Assembly (NCBI GenBank): GCA_029266495.1
Contig: JAQSWS010000047.1
Coordinates: 1 to 32,115, forward strand
Direction: 5' to 3'
DNA: 32,115 nucleotides
Source: Rariglobus sp.
Lineage (GTDB): Bacteria; Verrucomicrobiota; Verrucomicrobiia; Opitutales; Opitutaceae
The notes beneath the pieces were generated by a model. It made no database searches and was not told the origin of the DNA. It saw only the letters and a program-made list of their open reading frames with translations. This document shows, piece by piece, positions 16,208 through 23,800 of the stretch (position 1 is its first letter; each line of letters starts with the position of its first letter). A program made the translations under genes and the position numbers.

Positions 16208-18730
16208 TTACGGTATCATTAAAGACCTGAGCCCTGTATCGGGGGCGGTCGGGGGCACGTATCCGGGAATTTGGCAGGTCGTGACGGTGCCGCGATGGTT
16301 TCGATAAAGCGTCCAGGGGCGGCCATCGTCCCATGACAACGCTTGCGGGTGTTGATCGAGGCGGGCGCGGAAAAACTCCAGTCCAGGAACGAGAAAGCGT
16401 GTGGTCTGCGCCTCCAGCGCATCGGCGGGGCCGGTCACCTCGATACTGGCGACGAATGGCAGGCTTAGGTCGTAAGGGTCACCCGCCGCGACCTGTGTCA
16501 CCCTGGCTGTGCGCAACGCGAGCATCGCCTGGAATTGTTCACGGCGGACGCCCGCGGGGAGATCGGCGAACAGGCGGCGCAAGGTCACTTCCGCCGAGCC
16601 CGTCGCCGACAGGCGCAATGTCCACACGGAGGTCTCGGGATTGAATTCAACGTGTTCGCGCCATTCGCTTTTGGGTTCCTGAGTGGCGGTGATTTCGTGA
16701 AACGTTCCGTTGCCTTGGGCGTTGAAGGCGAAGGCGTGGCGTCCGAGGTCACCAGGGGAGACGATGCCGAAGGGCACGAGACGGTCGGTGGCGTCGAGCC
16801 ACAGGTCGTGGGGCTGGCCGGCGGCGGGCGCGGCGGGGACGCGGGCAAGGGCGTGGTTGAATTGCCACGCGGGCCAGTCGGTGAAGGTGTGGGCGTAACG
16901 GTTGACGAGGGCGAATTCCGCCGGAATGCCGAGCTTGCCGAGGACGGCGACGAGGAGGCCGGCCTTGTCCTTGCAGTCGCCGTAGCGCTGCGTCCAGACC
17001 TGCCCGGGCGTGCGCGGGCGGAAGGCGCCGACCCCGAGTTCGATCGCAACGTAGCGGAGGGCGGCCACGCGTTCGTAGGCGGCGCGGAGGCGACCGGCGC
17101 GGTCGGGGTGCGCGGCGGCGATTTCGGCGGCGAGCGCGGCGATGGCGGGACCGGTTTCCTGGCTGCCGATTGCGATCCGTTGATACCAAGCGGCGAACGC
17201 ATCCCACGAGGGGAGGGAGCTGACGCCGACCCACGGAATGTGACGGAGGGCGGGTGGATCGCCGGCGCGCGATTCGAAGGCGGGCAGATCGGCGAGCGTC
17301 CAGGTGGAGGTGCGGCTTCCGGGCGTTTCAACGACGGTGGAGGCGGCGAGATTCGGCGCGAAGACGCGCCAGCGGGCGGCGTCAGGGGTGGTGACACTGA
17401 AGTGGAGCGAACGAACGGGGTGGGGTTTGACGAGAGGCCACGTTTCGGAGAATTCGGGCAATTCGCCGGAACTCCGTCGCTCGATGGTCCAGGCGGCTTC
17501 GACGATGCAGCCGGCGGTGACTTCGGGGAGCGGCAGGAAGGCCGGGGCGGGCGGGCCGGACGGGCGGCCCTGGGTGCGCGCGTCGTCGGCTTCACGGCGA
17601 TCCGCGGCGCGGCGTTCGTCCAGCGAGCGCGGGTTGACGAGGATTTGCGAACCGTCGGGCGTGATCACGCGCGCGCCTTCGAGACGGGTGGTGTGGTGCG
17701 GGGGATCGGACGGCATCCACAACGTGCCGAGATCGTCGAGCGCCTCGCCGGTGCGCAGGTAGGCGCGCGTGCGGTGCCGTTCGATGACGGCGAAGTCGCT
17801 GCCGATGACCAGTGCGGTGTCGATGCGGAGGAAGAGCGCGGCATCGGAGGATTCCTTGGTGGCTTCGCGGGCTTCGACGAGGAGCGCGCGGGTTTCGTCG
17901 GTGGAGGGGCGGCGTTCGATCTCGGTGTCGCCGGAGGGCTTGGGGATTTCGATGTCGGCGACGGAGAAGCCGGGCGCCGGTTTGGATGGATGGGGTTCCG
18001 GCGGAGCGGCGGGTGCGGTGGCCTGGGCAAAGGGCGCTTCAAGGATCCGGCCGGTGGCGCGGTCGATCAGGCGGGCATGTTCGCCTTGGGCGAGCGAGGA
18101 TGACTCGTAGAATGCGGTGACCCGCGTGGCGGCGGCGGCGGCGAGTTCGGCAAAGGTGGCGTGCGGGGTTGCGACGAGCGTTTCGGCCCACGCCTCGGCG
18201 AAACGCGGTTCGTTGATCTCGCCGAAGTCGGCGGTGGCGGAGACGGCCTCGACTCCGGGCAACGCGAGCAGCGGCGGGAGGAAGCCTCCGCTGGAGGAGG
18301 TGGCCACGACGACGTAACGACGGCCCGGCAGTGCCTTCACCGCGGCAGCGAGGTCGGAGGCGGTCAGGCGCGGGCCGGCGATTTGAAAATGGGGTTCGCC
18401 GCCGCGTGCGGCGGCCGTGCCGAGGAGCACGAGCCAAGTTTCATCCGGGGCGGCCCCAGAGCCGGGCGCGACGGCGGATGCGAGCGCGGCGAGGAGGGCG
18501 TCGCGACGGATGAGTTCGCCCGAGGCGCCGAGGATGGTGATGGCGTCGGGTGAAAGGCCGCGGGCAAGGAAGCCTTCGCGCAGGGTGCGGGTGTGGGCCT
18601 TCAGGCGGTCGGCCTGGGTTTCACTGGCGGCGAGGCCCATGATAATAAAGGCGCGCGGACCGGCATGGGTGGAAACGCAAAAGCCTTGGAGAAGAACCAA
18701 CGAAACCAGCAGGAGGCGGAGCCGTGGCAT
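16208..18730 (-). CDS. Exported pseudo-caspase / DUF3857 / transglutaminase-like protein
   Basis: 840 residues with signal peptide 1-23 (cleavage near THA|GP). Residues about 26-220 have a caspase-like (C13/C14-type) pattern: LVLLGTA in place of the usual LxGHG, and VVATSSSGGF where the catalytic Cys or Ser-Cys loop is expected, so the His is replaced by Thr105 and no Cys is present. A DUF3857 part (about 290-480) is followed by a transglutaminase-like domain with an intact triad: Cys586 in YGDCKDKAG, His626 in FNHALARV, Asp646 in LWLDATDRL. It is likely a periplasmic transpeptidase or protease-like enzyme. It is the first gene of the MoxR operon, and that position suggests a substrate or partner of the VWA membrane proteins. 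Confidence 0.85.
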   Translation of the reverse strand: MPRLRLLLVSLVLLQGFCVSTHAGPRAFIIMGLAASETQADRLKAHTRTLREGFLARGLSPDAITILGASGELIRRDALLAALASAVAPGSGAAPDETWLVLLGTAAARGGEPHFQIAGPRLTASDLAAAVKALPGRRYVVVATSSSGGFLPPLLALPGVEAVSATADFGEINEPRFAEAWAETLVATPHATFAELAAAAATRVTAFYESSSLAQGEHARLIDRATGRILEAPFAQATAPAAPPEPHPSKPAPGFSVADIEIPKPSGDTEIERRPSTDETRALLVEAREATKESSDAALFLRIDTALVIGSDFAVIERHRTRAYLRTGEALDDLGTLWMPSDPPHHTTRLEGARVITPDGSQILVNPRSLDERRAADRREADDARTQGRPSGPPAPAFLPLPEVTAGCIVEAAWTIERRSSGELPEFSETWPLVKPHPVRSLHFSVTTPDAARWRVFAPNLAASTVVETPGSRTSTWTLADLPAFESRAGDPPALRHIPWVGVSSLPSWDAFAAWYQRIAIGSQETGPAIAALAAEIAAAHPDRAGRLRAAYERVAALRYVAIELGVGAFRPRTPGQVWTQRYGDCKDKAGLLVAVLGKLGIPAEFALVNRYAHTFTDWPAWQFNHALARVPAAPAAGQPHDLWLDATDRLVPFGIVSPGDLGRHAFAFNAQGNGTFHEITATQEPKSEWREHVEFNPETSVWTLRLSATGSAEVTLRRLFADLPAGVRREQFQAMLALRTARVTQVAAGDPYDLSLPFVASIEVTGPADALEAQTTRFLVPGLEFFRARLDQHPQALSWDDGRPWTLYRNHRGTVTTCQIPGYVPPTAPDTGLRSLMIP

Positions 18731-18873
18731 GGGGGGTCCGGGGAAGGGCCGGAAGATGCAACCAGATTATGAGCAGCGAAATGCCGCAAGCGTTTAAGGG
18801 AACCGGCCGAAACTAAAACACCCGTTCTGCTTGGTCTTGAAGCGCGATCCGTCGTCGGCGCCTGCGGTTCCGC

Positions 18874-18904
18874 GACTCCCTGGGCTCACGTCCGGGGCCA
18901 CGGG
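18874..18904. repeat. Diverged copy of the dispersed hairpin repeat
   Basis: The segment CTCCCTGGGCTCACGTCCGG and its flank resemble 15140-15172 with several changes that break part of the stem. It lies in the 18731-19022 gap between the divergent operon and kinase-like gene, where no other feature is seen. Confidence 0.5.
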
Positions 18905-19022
18905 GAGATCGGGAGCGGAGGATGATTTATCGCTCGTGCGAATAACGTGTTGGCAAGTGAGAGGAAGTTCCGGTTGCGTTCGGGTCCGGCGCGCACGAAT
19001 TTGCGGCCGTCATGACCGACGC

Positions 19023-19958
19023 ATGCAAACCGACCCCTTCACCGGACGACCGACCTGCATCCAAGGCGGACGGCTCCCGTCCGACGAGGAGCGACGCGCG
19101 CTTCAACACGATCACGGGAGAAGACTGGAAGCGCTCGCTCGTTTCGGCGCGGCAGCGGCGCAAGTCGGAATTGGAACGTCTCCGGACGATAGTCTCGTCC
19201 TCTGGGAGGCCGATGAAATAGGTCTGCTCGCCGGGGCTGATCCGCTCTGGCACGAGCTCGACGAGGCGGCGCACGCGTTTCGCGCGTTGTTGCCGATCAT
19301 CTCACTGGAGGATTTTGGATTTCCGGCGGAAGTCGAGGATCTGCTGGCGGAGTGCGGTCCGCGTCTGCGACCGATCAGCAGCGGGGTGGAGGCGACGGCC
19401 TTCGAGGCGGAGGATCATTCGATCTACAAGTTTTTCATGCCGCGTGAGAGCGGGCGGATCGGGGGGACGTTTGAGTTTCGCCGGGGGGAGGAGGTTGCGC
19501 TTCTGGCCGATGCGGCGGACGGAAGCTACCGGGCGATGCTGGAAAAATTCGACCTGATCGTGCGGCTGGGCGGCATGCCGACGGAAGTGATTGGCGTGAC
19601 GAAAAACGAGGGCGTGCTGGTGACAAAGCAAACCTTGGGCGAACGGCTTGCGGAGGGCGCGGACACGTCGGGGGTGCAGCCGGCGCCGTTGATCCCGATT
19701 CCTTCGCGTTTTCTGCGGGCTCATCGGGATCACCCGAGATTATATTTCGTGGACGGCAGGCCCTGGCTGGTGGCCGACCTGCATTCGAAAAACCTGGTGC
19801 GGGCGGCGGATGGTGAGTTGCGTGCGATCGATTTGCTGGCGGCGCCGTTGCCACCGGACTTGATCGCAAAGGAGCCGTTGCTGGCCGATTGGCTGGAGCG
19901 GGCGCGGGTGGATCCGGAGGCGAGCTTGCTGCAACCGGTCGCGGACGACGAATTATGA
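19023..19958 (+). CDS. Kinase-like protein related to phage polyvalent-protein kinases
   Basis: 311 residues from ATG 19023; the frame is open back to 18831 but that part is Arg-rich and looks non-coding. The centre has a kinase-like outline: SSGVEATAFEAEDHSIYKFF (a Gly-containing loop with Lys136), then FDLIVRLGGMPTEVIGVT, VLVTKQTLGERL as a hinge, WLVADLHSKNLV (Asp252 and Asn257, like the HxDxxxxN catalytic loop) and AIDLLAAPLP (Asp270 in the metal-binding position). This order matches the Kinase-PolyVal domain known from phage and mobile-element polyvalent proteins. The N-terminal 90 residues are unassigned. It stands alone, convergent with the response regulator 37 bp away. No phage genes surround it. 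Substrate unknown. Confidence 0.7.
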   Translation: MQTDPFTGRPTCIQGGRLPSDEERRALQHDHGRRLEALARFGAAAAQVGIGTSPDDSLVLWEADEIGLLAGADPLWHELDEAAHAFRALLPIISLEDFGFPAEVEDLLAECGPRLRPISSGVEATAFEAEDHSIYKFFMPRESGRIGGTFEFRRGEEVALLADAADGSYRAMLEKFDLIVRLGGMPTEVIGVTKNEGVLVTKQTLGERLAEGADTSGVQPAPLIPIPSRFLRAHRDHPRLYFVDGRPWLVADLHSKNLVRAADGELRAIDLLAAPLPPDLIAKEPLLADWLERARVDPEASLLQPVADDEL

Positions 19959-19995
19959 AGATGGCTGCGCGGCGGCTGCGGGGGGCGACCGGCGG

Positions 19996-20667
19996 TCAAT
20001 CCAGGCCGTGGCGGATACACCAGCGCACCAAGTCGGCGACGTTGACCAGATCGAGCCGCATCATGATGCGCGCACGGTGATTTTCGACGGTGCGGACGCT
20101 GAGGTTGAGGCGGTCGGCGATCTGTTTGGAGGGAAAACCGTGGGTCACCAGGCGGGCGATTTCTTTTTCCCGTTCCGATAGCACGGGCAGGGCGGGGGCC
20201 GTCACCTTGATGCGTTTTTGGAAAGGCGAGCGGCTGGCGGAAAAAAACATCCGCCCGTCGAGCACGCTGTTTACCGCGACTGGCAGCCCGGCCCTGAGCG
20301 TGTATTTGTCGAGGTAGCCGTCGACGTGAAGTTCAAGGAGGGCTTTGGGTTCAACCTTTTCGGGCAGGGAGGTCATCACGATGACCGCAAATTGATGGCC
20401 GTCCTGCCTCAGCATCTTGAGCAACTCCAGCCCGTGAAAATCCGGCAGGTGGAGGTCAAGGAGCATCAAATCCGGCGGGTCACTCAGGCAGGCATCCAAC
20501 GCGGCTCTGCCCATGTCGAATTCACGCCAGCGGGCGGGGGCAAAACTCTCGTGAAAACACAGGTGGATGAGACGCCGGTCCACGGAATTGTCCTCAACCA
20601 GAACGACATCCTGCACCTGCCGAAGGGAGGGTGACGAAGGCGGGTTGATCACGGAACTCGCGGACAT
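19996..20667 (-). CDS. Response regulator, NarL/LuxR type
   Basis: 223 residues from ATG 20667; an upstream TTG at 20718 would add 17 residues across the inverted repeat. The receiver has VVLVEDN (acidic Glu25, Asp26), phosphoacceptor Asp71 in LMLLDLHLPD, Thr99 in VMTS and Lys121 in YLDKY, all intact. A LuxR-type helix-turn-helix follows (LSEREKEIARLVTHGFPSKQIADRLNLSVRTVENHRARI). It should be phosphorylated by a histidine kinase, but none is encoded nearby. It is transcribed divergently from the autotransporter gene, which makes that gene the most likely target. Confidence 0.95.
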   Translation of the reverse strand: MSASSVINPPSSPSLRQVQDVVLVEDNSVDRRLIHLCFHESFAPARWREFDMGRAALDACLSDPPDLMLLDLHLPDFHGLELLKMLRQDGHQFAVIVMTSLPEKVEPKALLELHVDGYLDKYTLRAGLPVAVNSVLDGRMFFSASRSPFQKRIKVTAPALPVLSEREKEIARLVTHGFPSKQIADRLNLSVRTVENHRARIMMRLDLVNVADLVRWCIRHGLD

Positions 20668-20678
20668 AAACAGGCGAT

Positions 20679-20696
20679 ATGTAAATGATTTTACAT
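20679..20696. promoter_or_regulatory. Inverted repeat, candidate operator in the divergent intergenic region
   Basis: ATGTAAA-TGAT-TTTACAT is a perfect 7-bp inverted repeat with a 4-bp spacer, and CAGGC/GCCTG (20671-20675, 20703-20707) adds an outer pair. It begins 12 bp before the regulator start codon. On the minus strand a TTGACA (20702-20697) overlaps its edge and could be the regulator's -35 box. A dimeric regulator, possibly the adjacent one acting on itself, could bind here. Confidence 0.45.
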
Positions 20697-20747
20697 TGTC
20701 AAAGCCTGTATGTGGCACCGGGTATACTACCTACATCTTATTGTGAA

Positions 20748-20753
20748 TATAAT
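20748..20753 (+). promoter_or_regulatory. Candidate -10 box of the autotransporter gene
   Basis: A perfect TATAAT lies in an AT-rich stretch 90 bp upstream of ATG 20844. No good -35 hexamer is found at 16-18 bp, as might be expected for an activator-dependent promoter. An alternative -10 (TATACT, 20723-20728) lies further up. Confidence 0.35.
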
Positions 20754-20843
20754 GAGTTAAGTAAAACTACTCAACGCCGCTTTCTTGCTAAAGGAAGGGC
20801 GAAGTCGTGCCGTTAATGACGGGTATTAATAACGTTTTTACAA

Positions 20844-23800
20844 ATGACCATCACCGCACGCTCCTTGTTCCATCACCGTTTCGTTTTATCTCCTGTAATC
20901 GCCCTGATTGTGCCGGCCTTGGTATGGGCGGCGGACCCCGCCCCGGGGACCGTGTTGACCGGCACCAATACCATTAACGGCGGAGGGGAATCGATTAACG
21001 GTAACGGCGGCACCGGTTATTTTGTTAAATCGGGCACCCTGACGATCAATGATGCCACGCTTACGAATTTTAGCACGAAGGGCGGCGACGGCAGCGGTGG
21101 TGGCGCCGGCTTGGGTGGCGCGGTCTTCGTCAATTCAGGCGCGACCCTCATCCTGAATAATGTCGATTTCGGCGGTAATACCGCGACGGGCGGCAAAGGT
21201 GGCGTGGGTGATGCCGGTGGTTCGTTGAACAATCTTTTTAACAATGGCTCGTCCGTCTCGCAGGCGGGCAGCGGCTATACGCCCGAGCAGACGAGCTTTA
21301 CGGATATTGAAGGCACGACCGGCACCAAGGGTGCCAATGGCAGTTTTAACACCAACGGCATCGGCGGCGCCGGTGGCAACGGTGGTGCGGGCGGCTCTGG
21401 CGGCGACCGAAGCATCTCCCTCATTCTCGGCGTGACGTCGGCTTCGCTCGACCTCGCGGCGGTGATTTCCGAGCTGGTGGCCGCGTCGAGCAATCCTTTT
21501 ACGGCCAACGTGGCCATTGGCTTGGGCGCGCAAGTGGCCAGCGCAGGCATCAACCTGGGCAACGCGGTGGCGGCCCTGGCGTATTTTGACCAGTCGCTCG
21601 CCGATGGTCAGATCGGCCTGGGTGGCACGGGTGCCAGCGGTGGCGATGGCGGCCTCGGTGGCTTCGGCTATGGTGGCGGCACGGGCGGCGACGGCGGCAG
21701 TGGCGGCACGGGCGGCTCGAATTGGGGCGGCTCCGCCTACAAAGGCGGCGCGGCGGGCGGCGACGCCGGCGACGGCGGCAGTGGCGGCATCGGTGGTTTC
21801 GGCGCCGGCGGCGGCCGCGGAGGCGACGGCGGCACGGGTGGCGGAGGCGCGGGGGTCACGGCCACCGCGGGTTCACCCGCTGTTCCGGCGGTAACGCATG
21901 AACAGATCGTTCCCGCGGTTTACAGCAAAGGCTATTACATCGACAACGACAGCAACCCGGCCACGGCGGACGTCTTCGTTGAACTCGAAGGCAGCCTGAG
22001 CGCGGCAATCACGCCTTATTCTTTTGACCATGACAGCAATGCCGGCACGCCCGACGTGACGGTGCAGACGAAGATCACCTCGCCCGAGACGAGTATCACG
22101 ATTATCGATACACCCGCCCAGCCGGCGATCGCGGCCAGTGCGGGCGGCCAGCGGCCCAATGGAAAAACGGGATCCGGCGGCGATGGCGGCGAAGGTGGTT
22201 TCGGCGCAGGCCAGGGCGCCGGCGGAGCGGGCAGCACGGCGAAGTCCGACGGTGGCAACGGCGGCAACGGCTACGGCGGCGCGATCTTTGTGCGCGACGA
22301 CGCCACCCTGATCATCCAGGGCAACGCCACGTTTGGCGGTAACAACGTCCGTGGTGGTTCCGGTGAAAAAGGCGACTCCGACACCACTGCCGGCCTGTCC
22401 GGCATCGCGGTTGGCTCGGACATTTACATGATGACCGGCTCCACCGTCGTCCTCGACGCGGGTGAAGGCAATGTCATCACCTTCCGCAGCAGCGCGACCG
22501 GCTCGATCGCCGACGACAGCGCCGCCTCCATGGTTCCCGCAGGCGGCACCTCCGCCATCGCCTCGGGCGAAGGCGCGGGTCTCACGGTTCAAAGCGGCCT
22601 GGTGATTTTCGAAGGCGCCAACTTCTACTCCGGCCAGACCAAGATCGCCGGCGGCGTGCTTCAGGCCATCGATGGCGAAGGCATTTATGTTGATAGCAAC
22701 ATCAACCTCGCGGGCGGCGTATTCCAATCCAACGGCGACTTCATCCGCTACGTCGGCACCGGTCCCACGCAAATCCAATGGACCGGCTCCGGCGGTTTCG
22801 CCGCAGTCGACGGGGACCTCACCGTCAGCCTCAACCACGGCCTCAGCCAGGCTGCGGCAACACAAACATGGGCCAGCGGCAGCTTCGTGACCAACGGTTC
22901 CGCCCTTCTCTTCGGCTCCACCAGCGCCACGGACAAGGTCACCTTCGTCAACAACATCAATCTCAACAACGGCAACCGCACGATTCTCGTCAAAGCCAAC
23001 GAGGATAACAGCGATCATGCCATTCTCACCGGCGTGCTCTCCAACGGTTCCCTCACCGTAGGCAACGCCGACAACACCGGCGTGCTGATCCTGAAAGGCG
23101 TCAACACCTACGCCGGCGGCACGACCGTCAATGGCGGTTCGCTGGTCCTCGAAGGAAACGGCAAACTCAACGCCAACGGCAATGTCACCGTCAACGCCGG
23201 CGGCACCTTCGACATCTCGCAGACCGGCGACCAGTCCGTCGGCGATCTTGGCGGCGCCAGCGGCGGTGTCATCAACCTCGGCGATAACGTTCTGACGGTT
23301 AACCAGGGCGGCAACACCACCTTTGCCGGCGCCCTCAACGACGGCGGCATCGCCGGCGGCACCGGCGCAGGCCTCACCAAGAACGGTGCGGGCGAACTCA
23401 CCCTCTCCGGCACCAACGGCTATACTGGCACCACGCAGGTCAATGCCGGCACGCTCAAGGTTACCGGCAGCCTCGGCAGCCGCACCGTCAACGTCGCCAC
23501 CGGCGCCACCCTCAACGACGTCAACAGCGGCCTCCACTCCGAAGCCGCCCTCACCAATGCCGGCACGACCACCCTGGGCGCCAACGATACCGTTGCCTCC
23601 TACGTGAGCAACGCCGGCACGCTCAACGGAGCGGGCAAGACCCTCACCGCCGCGACCTACGCGCTGAACAACAACTCGACCGTCGACGCCAACCTCGGCG
23701 CCGGCGCCGTCACTGCCAACGGAACCGTCGCCCTCAACGGCACCAGCGCCGCCACCACCGTCACGGTTGAAACCGGCACGACCACCCTCGGTTCCGCTGA

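Noticed and set aside
16535-18103. Plus-strand 522-codon frame opposite the transglutaminase-like gene
   Set aside because: No domain and Gly/Arg/Glu-biased composition; the sense gene has signal peptide and intact triad.
18831-19022. N-terminal extension of the kinase-like gene to 18831
   Set aside because: The added stretch is Arg-rich, overlaps a dispersed repeat and has no conserved look; ATG 19023 is preferred.
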